Source: Thiosocius sp963753845 (GTDB lineage: Bacteria > Pseudomonadota > Gammaproteobacteria > Chromatiales > Chromatiaceae). From it: DNA of 64,000 bases. Positions 1 to 8,199 of the stretch are shown one piece after another; the first letter of the stretch is position 1; every line of letters starts with the position of its first letter. The stretch spans positions 62,001 through 126,000 of the forward strand of contig CAVWEI010000036.1 in NCBI GenBank assembly GCA_963753845.1. The letters run 5' to 3'. Both the position numbers and the translations under genes were made by a program. The notes below the pieces were generated by a model. The model worked only from the letters and a program-made list of their open reading frames with translations. It searched no databases and was not told the origin of the DNA.

Positions 1-1578
1 GCATTCGATGCGGCGGTCCGGTTGCAGCCGGACAACCCCCAGCTGCACCTCAATCTTGCGATCTGCAGACTGGAGTTGCGCAAGCCCGACGAGGTGGCGG
101 CGTCAATCGCAAAGGTGGAGGAGCTGGTCAGCCAGCCGGATGCGCATCTACTGCATCAGATCGGTAACATCTACCGTGGCCTGGGCAGGCATCTCGTTGC
201 CGAGGATTACTACCGGCGGTCGTTGAAGCTCGAAGCGGATGCGCCGGGGGTGTGGTTTGCGCTGGGTGATGTCTTGTCGCAGGCGGGCGAGCGTGAAAAG
301 GCCCTCGAGGCGTTGGATCGCCTGCAGTCACTGGAGTACGACCCGAGCCCCGTAAAGCATGCCATCGCGCGTGTACTTGCCGGTCTCGGCGATGTCGCGC
401 AGGCGAAGGTGTTGTTGGCAGAGGCCTTCGAAGCAGCCGGCGACGAGATTTCTTATATCACCAGGATCGCAGAGCTCTACAGCCTGCTTGGGGATTTCGA
501 GGCCCAGGAAAGCTGCCTGAAACGGGTGCTGGAACTGGACCCGGACAACATCGACGCCTTTGCTGGTCTGGCCTTCAAGCCGGGCCGCGGACTTGCCGAC
601 GACAAGGTTGCCCGTCTGCGTAAACTCGCCGAAGACAAGAACGTCGATGCCAAGACCCGCAGCGGTATCGGTTTCGCACTTGGCAACCACTACCATCATG
701 CGAAGCGGTATCTCGATGCCTTCCACTACTATCGTCTGGGAAACCGCCAGAAGGGTTACAGCTTCGATCGCCGCGGTTACACGCAATGGGTGGCCAGGCT
801 CGAGGAGCTTTTTACCCGGGATTTCTTTGCTGAGCGCGCGTCCTGGGGTTCGGAGTCGCGCATGCCGATACTGATTGCCGGCCTGCCGCGTTCCGGCACC
901 ACCCTGACCGAACAGGTTCTGAGTTCCCACCCCGCCGTTTTCGGCGCCGGAGAATATGGCCTCGTTACAAGCCTGGCCGGATTGCCGAGTTTCAATCTCT
1001 CTCCTGAACGCACGGCCGGTCTGGTGGCCGACGAGGTGGCAGAATCTGCCGCGAATTACCTGAGCAAGCTGCAGATCCGCGCACAAAAAGGCGAGTCTTT
1101 CGTCACCAACAAGCTGCCGCACAACTTCCAGCAGCTGGGCGTGTTCGGTCTGCTTTTCCCCCAGGCGCCGATCGTCCTCGTCCAACGTGATCCGCGAGAC
1201 AATCTGCTTTCAATCTACTTTCAGGATTTCGCGGGTTTCCACGATTACGCTTATGACCTCAAGTCACTGGGGCACTACTACCAGCTTTACCGCCGGCTGA
1301 CCGAGCATTGGCTGCGGGTGATCCCGAACCCGGTTTTTTCCCTGCAATACGAGGATCTGGTGGCGGATCTGCCCGGAAAGGCGCGCGAGATGGCGGACTT
1401 CGTCGGCCTGGAATGGGACGAGCGCATGCTGCGCTTCTACGAACAGGAACGCGAGGTCAAGACTGCCAGCAAGTGGCAGGTGCGCCAGCCGCTGTATACC
1501 AGTTCAGTTGCGCGTTGGAAGCCTTACGAAAAGCAGCTGCGGCCACTGTTCGAGTTGCTTGGGCCCCTGCCGGACTGA
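1..1578 (+). CDS. TPR-repeat sulfotransferase (5' end outside window)
   Basis: The reading frame is open from the first base, so the N-terminus lies outside the window; 525 residues are visible. Roughly residues 1-250 are helical repeats of TPR type. A sulfotransferase domain follows, with a PAPS 5'-phosphosulfate loop (GLPRSGTT) near residue 294 and a 3'-phosphate-binding segment (QRDPRDNLLSIYF) near residue 395. Members of this family transfer sulfate from PAPS to a hydroxyl or peptide acceptor; the acceptor here cannot be told. The gene converges on the cysteine-cluster gene 16 bp downstream. A TTG at 22 is a possible internal start, but TPR-like sequence continues upstream of it. Confidence 0.85.
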   Translation, partial: AFDAAVRLQPDNPQLHLNLAICRLELRKPDEVAASIAKVEELVSQPDAHLLHQIGNIYRGLGRHLVAEDYYRRSLKLEADAPGVWFALGDVLSQAGEREKALEALDRLQSLEYDPSPVKHAIARVLAGLGDVAQAKVLLAEAFEAAGDEISYITRIAELYSLLGDFEAQESCLKRVLELDPDNIDAFAGLAFKPGRGLADDKVARLRKLAEDKNVDAKTRSGIGFALGNHYHHAKRYLDAFHYYRLGNRQKGYSFDRRGYTQWVARLEELFTRDFFAERASWGSESRMPILIAGLPRSGTTLTEQVLSSHPAVFGAGEYGLVTSLAGLPSFNLSPERTAGLVADEVAESAANYLSKLQIRAQKGESFVTNKLPHNFQQLGVFGLLFPQAPIVLVQRDPRDNLLSIYFQDFAGFHDYAYDLKSLGHYYQLYRRLTEHWLRVIPNPVFSLQYEDLVADLPGKAREMADFVGLEWDERMLRFYEQEREVKTASKWQVRQPLYTSSVARWKPYEKQLRPLFELLGPLPD

Positions 1579-1594
1579 GCCGTTGCCGCGTTGC

Positions 1595-2095
1595 TCACCA
1601 CAGCGGGTCGCCGCTCGCCAGCAATCGTGCGATATGTTGCTGAAAGTCCGCTGGTCCATGCGCGCTGAACAACTGCTCGCGCTGATAGACCCCATCTTGT
1701 TTGAGCTGTTCGGAAAACAGCAGCGGGCGGCCGTTGCTCACAGAAAAGTCCTTTAACCAATTCAGCGCACGTGGCGGTATCCGCCGGCCGACCGGCACCG
1801 CAACATCCACCGCCATTCCACGCCACTGGGTCTTGTTGAATATCACGATCACCCTGGCGCTTTCCGGTTTCATCCATGCCGGCAGCGGGCTGTCCGCGAT
1901 CACCCAACCGCAGTTGAAATCGATGCAGGGGTCCTTGGGGCGGTTGGCGTAGTCATCACAGCCGCGTCCGGTGCTGTGCGGACAGGGTCTGCCGGGGTAT
2001 ACCGGATGCCCCTTGATGGTCATCCGCACCCAGCCATCGCAGCAGGCGGTGCAGGGTTGGCATTCGCGCGCAGCAGGCCCTTCGCGGCGACTCAA
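1595..2095 (-). CDS. cysteine-cluster protein (YkgJ-like), unknown function
   Basis: A 166-residue protein with dense N-terminal cysteines (C12, C15, C18, C19 in CQPCTACC) and more in RPCPHSTGRGC and DPCIDFNCGW. The pattern resembles the YkgJ-type CxxCxxCC family, thought to bind zinc or an Fe-S cluster; the ligand is not shown. The frame is open further upstream, but that part reads antisense-like across coq7. I chose the TTG that overlaps the coq7 stop codon, which implies translational coupling. Probably the second gene of a coq7 operon. No enzymatic role can be assigned. Confidence 0.7.
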   Translation of the reverse strand: MSRREGPAARECQPCTACCDGWVRMTIKGHPVYPGRPCPHSTGRGCDDYANRPKDPCIDFNCGWVIADSPLPAWMKPESARVIVIFNKTQWRGMAVDVAVPVGRRIPPRALNWLKDFSVSNGRPLLFSEQLKQDGVYQREQLFSAHGPADFQQHIARLLASGDPLW

Positions 2096-2742
2096 ACCCG
2101 ATATACCGATTTGGTCATGACCTTCGCTGTTACCCGCATCAGTGCGCGGACCGGTGCGGGCAGACGTGTCCCACCATGATCCAGGGCCTTCTTCCCATGC
2201 TCGATCTCGTCGGCCTTCATCTGCTCCAGGATCGCGCGCGTGCGCACGTCCTCTGCCGGCACCTGCTGCAGGTGCTCGTCCAGATGGCCCTCCACCTGGT
2301 TTTCCGTCTCTGCAACAAAGCCCAGGCTCCACTTGTCACCGGCGATACCAGCGACGGTGCCGAGCGCGAACGAACCCGCGTACCAGAGCGGATTGAGCAG
2401 GCTGAGCCGGCCGCCCAACTCCTCCACCCGCTGCTCACACCAGTCGAGGTGGTCGTTTTCCTCGGCCGCTGAGCGCTCCATGCTCTTGCGCACGATCGGG
2501 TCACGGGCGGTCAGTGCCTGGCCCTGGTAAAGGCCCTGGGCACACACCTCGCCGGTATGGTTGATTCGCATGAGGCGGGCTATGTGGTCGCGCTGATCGT
2601 CGCTGAGTTCGGTCTCGGGCGCCTGCCCGGCCGGATTTGCCCGCTCGGTAACCTGGGGCCGGCCAAACAGGGTGCGCAGGGCCTGGTCGACATTCATCAA
2701 CAGTGTGTCGGTGGGTGAAAAGTGTCTTCTTTCCATGCTCAT
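2092..2742 (-). CDS. coq7: 2-polyprenyl-3-methyl-6-methoxy-1,4-benzoquinone monooxygenase
   Basis: A 216-residue di-iron hydroxylase that carries out a late ring hydroxylation of ubiquinone synthesis. The ferritin-like carboxylate-bridged iron ligands are visible in NHTGEVCAQ, AAEENDHLDWCEQ, ETENQVEGHLDEH and ADEIEHG. The C-terminus VMTKSVYRV is typical of the bacterial family. I chose the ATG giving MSMERRHFSP because family members start with a short MxxER(H)xSP segment; twelve further in-frame codons lie upstream without a good ribosome site. Two more ubiquinone genes, ubiH and ubiI, lie about 15 kb away. Confidence 0.93.
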   Translation of the reverse strand: MSMERRHFSPTDTLLMNVDQALRTLFGRPQVTERANPAGQAPETELSDDQRDHIARLMRINHTGEVCAQGLYQGQALTARDPIVRKSMERSAAEENDHLDWCEQRVEELGGRLSLLNPLWYAGSFALGTVAGIAGDKWSLGFVAETENQVEGHLDEHLQQVPAEDVRTRAILEQMKADEIEHGKKALDHGGTRLPAPVRALMRVTAKVMTKSVYRV

Positions 2743-2820
2743 CGGATCCCATGCAGGGGCAGGTCGCCATCTTAACAATTTCGGACAGTCGTGGCCCCGC
2801 CGCCCGATGTGCCTCGTGGA

Positions 2821-4005
2821 TCAGGTTCTCAATTGACGGGCCAGCAGCTCCACCGGATGCAGGACCTCGATGCGGCTGCCTCTCTGCCGCATGCCATCGG
2901 CGAGGTGCATGGCGCAACCGACATTGCTGGTAAGCAGGATCTTGCCATGTCCGGAATCGAGCTGGTCGAGAATAGGCTCGCGCAAGCGCGCAGCGTTGCC
3001 GGCGTGCCGGATCATGTAGTCGCCGGCCGCGCCGCAGCACTGGCCGGTCTCACCGGCATCGACCACCTCCAGGCCGGGAATCATCGCCAACAATGCCCTC
3101 GCCCAGTTGCCGCCACGATAGACGTTCTCGACGCTGCATGGCGTGTGCAGATGTGCGCGCAGTGACAAAGGGACGAAATCGGTGCGGCTCAGGTCGCCAC
3201 GCTCGAGCAGGAAGCGGCAGATGTCCTGGTGTCCCGGCGTCAGCGGTGGCCGATAGGTGTCGAGATGGTTGCCACAGCCGCTCGCGATACTGACCACGGC
3301 ATCCAGGCTGCCGTCGAAACAGGAACGATTGATATCTGCCAGACTCGCCGCGGCCTGCTTGTCGCCCGAATGCTGCGCGAGGGCACCACAGCAGCCGGTT
3401 GAAGCCGGGATCGAGACGGTGTAACCCGAGTGCTGCAAGAGCCTGACTGCCGCGTGCAGTGCCCCGCCCTGTTGCGCCGCAGTCGCGCAGCCGGGGAACA
3501 GGCCGACACGGCCGCGTGCCGCGCCGTCCTTTGGCGCATAGTCGCCGGGTGCCGGGGCCGACAGTGTCGGTCCCAGTGCGCGCGCCATGTCGTGCAGCCG
3601 GTGGATCGGGCCGAACGGACCTGAAAACGCCGATGGTACGGCTTGGGCAAGCCGGGTACCCCAGCGCAACAGGGAAGGCCGTTGCACCAGGCTCGACCAG
3701 GAAGAGTGCCTGCTTCCGGGCGACAGGGCACGTGCCTCGTCCATCAGATAGCCGAAGCGCACTTCGGAAGGGCAAACCCGCTCGCAACGGCGGCAGCCCA
3801 GGCAGTTGTCCAGGTGTCCGAGCAGGGCCTCGTCCCCCACCAGGCGCCCATCGATCAATCCCTCGATCAGTGCCAGGCGGCCGCGCGGCGATTCGTTCTC
3901 GTTGGTCTCCAGCCGGTAGGTCGGGCATTCGGCCAGGCACATGCCGCATTTGACGCAGCGGTCGAGTTCGGCCTTGAGGGTAGTCGGGGACTCGGGATTG
4001 CTCAT
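2821..4005 (-). CDS. GlcF-like iron-sulfur protein, copy 1
   Basis: A 394-residue heterodisulfide-reductase-related protein. The N-terminus carries two 4Fe-4S ferredoxin motifs (CVKCGMCLAECP and CLGCRRCERVCP). Two cysteine-rich CCG domains follow, marked by STGCCGALAQHSG and ETGQCCGAAGDYM. This is the architecture of the glycolate oxidase iron-sulfur subunit GlcF and lactate-oxidation LutA/LldF-type proteins, which pass electrons from a flavoprotein. No glcD or glcE lies beside it, so the substrate is uncertain. Copy 1 has the natural end (RQLRT then stop). It is transcribed divergently from the ferredoxin gene across 46 bp. Confidence 0.85.
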   Translation of the reverse strand: MSNPESPTTLKAELDRCVKCGMCLAECPTYRLETNENESPRGRLALIEGLIDGRLVGDEALLGHLDNCLGCRRCERVCPSEVRFGYLMDEARALSPGSRHSSWSSLVQRPSLLRWGTRLAQAVPSAFSGPFGPIHRLHDMARALGPTLSAPAPGDYAPKDGAARGRVGLFPGCATAAQQGGALHAAVRLLQHSGYTVSIPASTGCCGALAQHSGDKQAAASLADINRSCFDGSLDAVVSIASGCGNHLDTYRPPLTPGHQDICRFLLERGDLSRTDFVPLSLRAHLHTPCSVENVYRGGNWARALLAMIPGLEVVDAGETGQCCGAAGDYMIRHAGNAARLREPILDQLDSGHGKILLTSNVGCAMHLADGMRQRGSRIEVLHPVELLARQLRT

Positions 4006-4051
4006 GCCCTATATAATGCGTTGCCTGTTCTTGGTTTGCCCGGAATCTTGT
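4006..4051 (+). promoter_or_regulatory. divergent intergenic region with a TATAAT box
   Basis: The 46 bp between the glcF-like and ferredoxin starts contain a perfect TATAAT at 4012-4017, about 35 bp before the ferredoxin ATG. No good -35 is visible at the right distance, so this is only a candidate. The same box recurs in the second repeat unit. Confidence 0.35.
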
Positions 4052-4426
4052 ATGAGTTATTTTTCCCACCACGTGTTCTTTTGTACCAACCAGCGCGACG
4101 ATGGCCGCCAGTCCTGCAATCAGTGCAATGCCGTTGGCGCACGTGACTACGTGAAGAAGCGTTGCAAGGAACTGGGTATCTCAGGTGCCGGCAAGGTGCG
4201 CATAAATACCGCCGGCTGTCTCGACCGATGCGAGTCGGGGCCGGTTGTCGTGATCTACCCGGAGGCGACCTGGTACACCTATGTCGATCATCAGGACCTG
4301 GACGAGATCATCGAGCGGCACCTGGTCCAGGGCGAGATCGTGGAGCGCCTGAAGATCGACCGTCCTGACGGCTCGGTTTATGGGGACAGAAGTTTTTTCG
4401 CCGACGGGCTTGACAGGCGCGGCTGA
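4052..4426 (+). CDS. [2Fe-2S] thioredoxin-like ferredoxin, copy 1
   Basis: A 124-residue protein opening MSYFSHHVFFCTNQR, with cysteines in FFCTNQ, SCNQC, TAGCLDRCESGP. This is the thioredoxin-fold [2Fe-2S] ferredoxin family (Shethna / NuoE-like), an electron carrier of unknown partner in most proteobacteria. Family members usually end near residue 105, as the second copy does (KIDPS). In copy 1 a one-base difference at about 4361 removes that stop and adds about 20 residues (GSVYGDRSFFADGLDRRG), probably an artefact or recent mutation. Starts 46 bp from the divergent glcF-like gene. Confidence 0.82.
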   Translation: MSYFSHHVFFCTNQRDDGRQSCNQCNAVGARDYVKKRCKELGISGAGKVRINTAGCLDRCESGPVVVIYPEATWYTYVDHQDLDEIIERHLVQGEIVERLKIDRPDGSVYGDRSFFADGLDRRG

Positions 4427-4497
4427 ATTTAAGAATATAAGCACATGCTGATTCGAATGGGTCAGCACTCCTCCATCCTCCTTTGGTGGTTATTATT

Positions 4498-4528
4498 AAG
4501 CGCGACTCCCCCGTCGCGCTTTTTTTTT
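4498..4528 (+). terminator. rho-independent terminator after ferredoxin / before rplM
   Basis: The stem AGCGCGAC / GTCGCGCT has a C-rich loop and is followed by nine T. It ends transcription from the ferredoxin gene ahead of the rplM promoter. Confidence 0.8.
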
Positions 4529-4560
4529 GCCTGTGGCCTGCTTGCCTGAAAGGCTAAGGC

Positions 4561-4589
4561 TTGCGTGGCGCGCCGTTACTGGGTAACAT
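4561..4589 (+). promoter_or_regulatory. sigma-70 promoter candidate for rplM-rpsI
   Basis: TTGCGT (4561-4566) and TAACAT (4584-4589) are separated by exactly 17 bp and sit 52 bp before the rplM ATG, just after a terminator. Confidence 0.55.
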
Positions 4590-4641
4590 TCGCGCCCTTT
4601 CGTGAAACACGCATAAACTCCTCGTTCGGAGCAGGATCTAA

Positions 4642-5073
4642 ATGAACACCACGGTAAGCGCAAAGCCCGCCGAAGTCCGCCGGGAATGGTTATTGGTCGA
4701 TGCCGAAGGCAAAACCCTGGGGCGTCTGGCGTCTGAAATCGCCCGCCGGCTGAGAGGCAAGCACAAGCCGATCTTCACCCCGCACGTCGACACCGGCGAC
4801 TACATCGTGGTGGTCAATGCCGAGAAGGTCGCGGTCACCGGCAACAAGCTGGCCGACAAGATGTACCATCATCACACCGGTTATATCGGCAACCTGAAGT
4901 CGATCAGCCTCGAAAAGCAGCTGCAGAAAGCGCCGGAGCGCGTCATTGAGACCGCCGTGCGTGGCATGCTGCCGCGCAACCCGCTGGGCCGCGCCATGAT
5001 GAAGAAGCTGCGGATCTTCGCAGGCCCCGAGCATACCCACCAGGCACAGCAGCCCAAGCCGCTGGATATCTGA
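4642..5073 (+). CDS. rplM: 50S ribosomal protein L13, copy 1
   Basis: A 143-residue large-subunit protein with the expected family length and hallmark segments (KTLGRLASEIARRLRGKHK, VRGMLPRNPLGR, HTHQAQQPKPLDI). It forms the usual rplM-rpsI pair, 14 bp upstream of rpsI. The second copy at 8200 differs by one visible residue (EKQLQK here, EKLLQK there). Two copies of an L13 gene in one genome would be very unusual, which makes the duplication itself suspect. The promoter candidate at 4561 and the terminator before it suggest its own transcription unit. Confidence 0.97.
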   Translation: MNTTVSAKPAEVRREWLLVDAEGKTLGRLASEIARRLRGKHKPIFTPHVDTGDYIVVVNAEKVAVTGNKLADKMYHHHTGYIGNLKSISLEKQLQKAPERVIETAVRGMLPRNPLGRAMMKKLRIFAGPEHTHQAQQPKPLDI

Positions 5074-5087
5074 GAACGGAACAGAGC

Positions 5088-5480
5088 ATGGCACAACAGA
5101 TGAATTACGGTACCGGTCGCCGCAAGACCTCGGCCGCACGCGTTTTCCTCAACAGCGGAAACGGCAACATCACGGTCAACGGCCGTCCCCTGGACAAGTT
5201 TTTCGGCCGCGAGACCGCGCGCATGGTCGTGCGCCAGCCGCTGGCGGTCACCGATATGGTCGACAAGGTCGATATCGCCGTGACCGTCGCGGGTGGTGGC
5301 AACACCGGCCAGGCCGGCGCCATCCGTCATGGAATAGCCCGCGCGCTGGTGGAGCACGATGAGAGCATGCGCTCTCCGCTGCGCAAAGCCGGTTTCCTGA
5401 CCCGCGATGCGCGCATGGTCGAGCGCAAGAAGGTCGGCCTGCGCAAGGCGCGCAAGCGTCCGCAGTACTCGAAGCGCTAA
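5088..5480 (+). CDS. rpsI: 30S ribosomal protein S9, copy 1
   Basis: A 130-residue small-subunit protein with the universal GTGRRKTSAARVFL start and the basic tail GLRKARKRPQYSKR that reaches the decoding centre. Cotranscribed with rplM. The copy at 8646 differs by one visible residue (DMVDKVD here, DMIDKVD there). The frame is intact and the length normal. Confidence 0.97.
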   Translation: MAQQMNYGTGRRKTSAARVFLNSGNGNITVNGRPLDKFFGRETARMVVRQPLAVTDMVDKVDIAVTVAGGGNTGQAGAIRHGIARALVEHDESMRSPLRKAGFLTRDARMVERKKVGLRKARKRPQYSKR

Positions 5481-5498
5481 TCCGCTTGACGCAGCCGC

Positions 5499-5546
5499 GG
5501 GCCGGGGGCGAAAGACCGCCCATTCCCGGCCCCCGGCCCCTTTCTT
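5499..5546 (+). terminator. terminator of rplM-rpsI
   Basis: A perfect 11-bp stem (GGGCCGGGGGC at 5499-5509 with its complement at 5529-5539) is followed by a short T-rich stretch. It lies directly between rpsI and the tRNA gene. Confidence 0.7.
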
Positions 5547-5547
5547 A

Positions 5548-5623
5548 TGGGGCGTAGCTCAATTGGCAGAGCGACGGACTCTGACTCCGTAGGTTGTAGG
5601 TTCAATCCCTACCGCCCCAGCCA
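5548..5623 (+). tRNA. tRNA-Gln (anticodon CTG), copy 1
   Basis: The 76-nt cloverleaf has a seven-pair acceptor stem TGGGGCG/CGCCCCA, a D arm, anticodon stem ACGGA/TCCGT with anticodon CTG at 5581-5583, a T arm with TTCAATC, discriminator G and encoded CCA. The U1-A72 pair and G73 fit glutamine identity. Sequence identical in the second unit. Confidence 0.95.
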
Positions 5624-5637
5624 TGTATGCAAAAGCA

Positions 5638-5667
5638 ACAAAATGGCCCCTTTCGGGGCCTTTTTGT
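5638..5667 (+). terminator. terminator after tRNA-Gln
   Basis: The stem GGCCCC/GGGGCC has loop TTTC, is flanked by A-rich and T-rich arms, and ends TTTTTGTT. Confidence 0.85.
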
Positions 5668-5860
5668 TGTCCCGGCGATATTCCGGAGAGTCGGGATAGG
5701 CACGCCGGGCGTGTTCGAATGTTGCGCAGGCACATGAGCTAACCCCCCCAAGCCCCTATTTCCGCATCAAAAAATCCGTTAAATCAGGTGTTTGCCCGTC
5801 CGTCGATCGTCGTATTTTTGCAACAGAAGAAAAAAGTGTGGATTTTTTACAAAAAACCAC

Positions 5861-5889
5861 TTGCGTTGTTGCACAAGGGCTACTAGTAT
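5861..5889 (+). promoter_or_regulatory. porin promoter candidate, copy 1
   Basis: TTGCGT (5861-5866) and TAGTAT (5884-5889) are 17 bp apart, about 50 bp before the porin ATG. The remaining noncoding sequence (5668-5939) is AT-rich with A and T tracts and shows no gene. Confidence 0.55.
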
Positions 5890-5939
5890 TCTCACTGCAC
5901 AGCTTTTCTATTAACAAAAACCTTTACGGGAGTTCTCAA

Positions 5940-6377
5940 ATGAACAAAAAACTTCTCGCCGCTGCAGTGGTTGCAGCCGTCGCCGCTTCCCCGGCTGCCT
6001 TCGCTGACAGCACCGTCTACGGCAAAATGCACACCGCTATTCAGTACAACGACTTCGAAATTACGGACGGTGCCGGCGGCAAGATCGACCGAAGCAACTA
6101 CTCGGTCGAAAGCCGCGCCTCGCGTCTGGGCTTCAAGGGTTCGGAAGACCTGGGTAACGGCCTGAAGGCGATCTACCAGATCGAATTCGGTATCAGCTCC
6201 GACGGTGGCCTGGCCCAGGCCAACGCCAGCAGTGGTCCTCGCGATCAAGAATGCACGTAACACCTTCATCGGCCTGAGCGGCGACTGGGGTACCGTCCTG
6301 GTCGGTCGTCACGACACCCCGATGAAGATGGCCTTCTACGCCGCGGGCAACGAGCGTCCTGGGTGACTCCATCATCG
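5940..6377 (+). pseudogene. truncated porin, copy 1
   Basis: The N-terminus of an outer-membrane porin: signal peptide MNKKLLAAAVVAAVAASPA AFA, then DSTVYGKMHTAIQYNDFE and beta-strand sequence. A five-base loss at about 6240 relative to the second copy shifts the frame and gives a stop at 6260. Similarity to porin continues in other frames to 6377, with another one-base insertion near 6356, then stops where glcF sequence begins. It cannot make a porin barrel. The protein part differs from copy 2 at several positions, more than the neighbouring duplicated genes do. Confidence 0.85.
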
Positions 6378-7561
6378 GGGACTCTCAATTGACGGGCCAG
6401 CAGCTCCACCGGATGCAGCACCTCGATGCGGCTGCCTCTCTGCCGCATGCCATCGGCGAGGTGCATGGCGCAACCGACATTGCTGGTAAGCAGGATCTTG
6501 CCATGTCCGGAATCGAGCTGGTCGAGAATAGGCTCGCGCAAGCGCGCAGCGTTGCCGGCGTGCCGGATCATGTAGTCGCCGGCCGCGCCGCAGCACTGGC
6601 CGGTCTCACCGGCATCGACCACCTCCAGGCCGGGAATCATCGCCAACAATGCCCTCGCCCAGTTGCCGCCACGATAGACGTTCTCGACGCTGCACGGCGT
6701 ATGCAGATGTGCGCGCAGTGACAAAGGGACGAAATCGGTGCGGCTCAGGTCGCCACGCTCGAGCAGGAAGCGGCAGATGTCCTGGTGTCCCGGCGTCAGC
6801 GGTGGCCGATAGGTGTCGAGATGGTTGCCACAGCCGCTCGCGATACTGACCACGGCATCCAGGCTGCCGTCGAAACAGGAACGATTGATATCTGCCAGAC
6901 TCGCCGCGGCCTGCTTGTCGCCCGAATGCTGCGCGAGGGCACCACAGCAGCCGGTTGAAGCCGGGATCGAGACGGTGTAACCCGAGTGCTGCAAGAGCCT
7001 GACTGCCGCGTGCAGTGCCCCGCCCTGTTGCGCCGCAGTCGCGCAGCCGGGGAACAGGCCGACACGGCCGCGTGCCGCGCCGTCCTTTGGCGCATAGTCG
7101 CCGGGTGCCGGGGCCGACAGTGTCGGCCCCAGTGCGCGCGCCATGTCGTGCAGCCGGTGGATCGGGCCGAACGGACCTGAAAACGCCGAGGGTACGGCTT
7201 GGGCAAGCCGGGTACCCCAGCGCAACAGGGAAGGCCGTTGCACCAGGCTCGACCAGGAAGAGTGCCTGCTTCCGGGCGACAGGGCACGTGCCTCGTCCAT
7301 CAGATAGCCGAAGCGCACTTCGGAAGGGCAAACCCGCTCGCAACGGCGGCAGCCCAGGCAGTTGTCCAGGTGTCCGAGCAGGGCCTCGTCCCCCACCAGC
7401 CGCCCATCGATCAATCCCTCGATCAGTGCCAGGCGGCCGCGCGGCGATTCGTTCTCGTTGGTCTCCAGCCGGTAGGTCGGGCATTCGGCCAGGCACATGC
7501 CGCATTTGACGCAGCGGTCGAGTTCGGCCTTGAGGGTAGTCGGGGACTCGGGATTGCTCAT
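6266..7561 (-). CDS. GlcF-like iron-sulfur protein, copy 2 with chimeric C-terminus
   Basis: Almost identical to the copy at 2821-4005 up to the last residue or two (LARQLR); it then runs on about 39 residues through antisense porin sequence to a stop at 6266. All cluster motifs (CVKCGMCLAECP, CLGCRRCERVCP and the two CCG segments) are present, so the protein could still fold, but its tail is an accident of the junction. Scattered synonymous changes separate the copies. The start and the divergent ferredoxin promoter are as in copy 1. Confidence 0.75.
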   Translation of the reverse strand: MSNPESPTTLKAELDRCVKCGMCLAECPTYRLETNENESPRGRLALIEGLIDGRLVGDEALLGHLDNCLGCRRCERVCPSEVRFGYLMDEARALSPGSRHSSWSSLVQRPSLLRWGTRLAQAVPSAFSGPFGPIHRLHDMARALGPTLSAPAPGDYAPKDGAARGRVGLFPGCATAAQQGGALHAAVRLLQHSGYTVSIPASTGCCGALAQHSGDKQAAASLADINRSCFDGSLDAVVSIASGCGNHLDTYRPPLTPGHQDICRFLLERGDLSRTDFVPLSLRAHLHTPCSVENVYRGGNWARALLAMIPGLEVVDAGETGQCCGAAGDYMIRHAGNAARLREPILDQLDSGHGKILLTSNVGCAMHLADGMRQRGSRIEVLHPVELLARQLRVPDDGVTQDARCPRRRRPSSSGCRDDRPGRYPSRRSGR

Positions 7562-7607
7562 GCCCTATATAATGCGTTGCCTGTTCTTGGTTTGCCCGGA
7601 ATCTTGT

Positions 7608-7925
7608 ATGAGTTATTTTTCCCACCACGTGTTCTTTTGTACCAACCAGCGCGACGATGGCCGCCAGTCCTGCAATCAGTGCAATGCCGTTGGCGCACGT
7701 GACTACGTGAAGAAGCGTTGCAAGGAACTGGGTATCTCAGGTGCCGGCAAGGTGCGCATAAATACCGCCGGCTGTCTCGACCGATGCGAGTCGGGACCGG
7801 TTGTCGTGATCTACCCGGAGGCGACCTGGTACACCTATGTCGACCATCAGGATCTGGACGAGATCATCGAGCGGCACCTGGTCCAGGGCGAGATCGTGGA
7901 GCGCCTGAAGATCGATCCGTCCTGA
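7608..7925 (+). CDS. [2Fe-2S] thioredoxin-like ferredoxin, copy 2
   Basis: A 105-residue electron carrier matching the copy at 4052 over residues 1-103, ending KIDPS. This shorter form has the usual length of the family, so copy 2 probably shows the ancestral end. The cysteines that bind the [2Fe-2S] cluster (FFCTNQ, SCNQC, TAGCLDRCESG) are all kept. Followed by the same terminator and rplM promoter arrangement as in unit 1. Confidence 0.85.
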   Translation: MSYFSHHVFFCTNQRDDGRQSCNQCNAVGARDYVKKRCKELGISGAGKVRINTAGCLDRCESGPVVVIYPEATWYTYVDHQDLDEIIERHLVQGEIVERLKIDPS

Positions 7926-8054
7926 CGGCTCGGTTTATGGGGACAGAAGTTTTTTCGCCGACGGGCTTGACAGGCGCGGCTGAATTTAAGAATATAAGCA
8001 CACGCTGATTCGAATGGGTCAGCGCTCCTCCATCCTCCTTTGGTGGTTATTGTT

Positions 8055-8086
8055 AAGCGCGACGTCCCCCGTCGCGCTTTTTTTTT
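8055..8086 (+). terminator. terminator after ferredoxin copy 2
   Basis: The GCGCGAC/GTCGCGC stem is followed by nine T. The loop is slightly longer than in unit 1. Confidence 0.8.
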
Positions 8087-8118
8087 GCCTGTGGCCTGCT
8101 TGCCTGAAAGGCTAAGGC

Positions 8119-8147
8119 TTGCGCGCCGCGCCGATACTGGGTAACAT
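8119..8147 (+). promoter_or_regulatory. rplM promoter candidate, copy 2
   Basis: TTGCGC (8119-8124), 17 bp, TAACAT (8142-8147). The -35 differs by one base from unit 1. Confidence 0.5.
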
Positions 8148-8199
8148 TCGCGCCCTTTCGTGAAACACGCATAAACTCCTCGTTCGGAGCAGGATCTAA

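Larger units (their letters stand above)
2827..6377. repeat. tandem duplication, unit 1 (about 3.55 kb)
   Basis: This stretch recurs at 6383-9940 with a nearly constant offset of 3556-3559 bp and only scattered substitutions. It covers the glcF-like gene, ferredoxin, rplM, rpsI, tRNA-Gln and the first part of a porin. The left edge starts at a TCTCAATTGA shared by both units. The right edge is at 6377, where porin sequence stops and glcF sequence begins. Indels relative to unit 2 accumulate in the last 150 bp. Confidence 0.9.

Noticed and set aside
22..1578. TTG at 22 as true start of the sulfotransferase gene
   Set aside because: The frame is open back to base 1 with TPR-like residues, so the gene more likely begins outside the window.
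3050..4072. A 340-residue minus-strand frame (also 6606-7628)
   Set aside because: Runs one frame off the glcF-like gene; rich in Arg, Pro and Gly as expected for shadow frames in GC-rich DNA.
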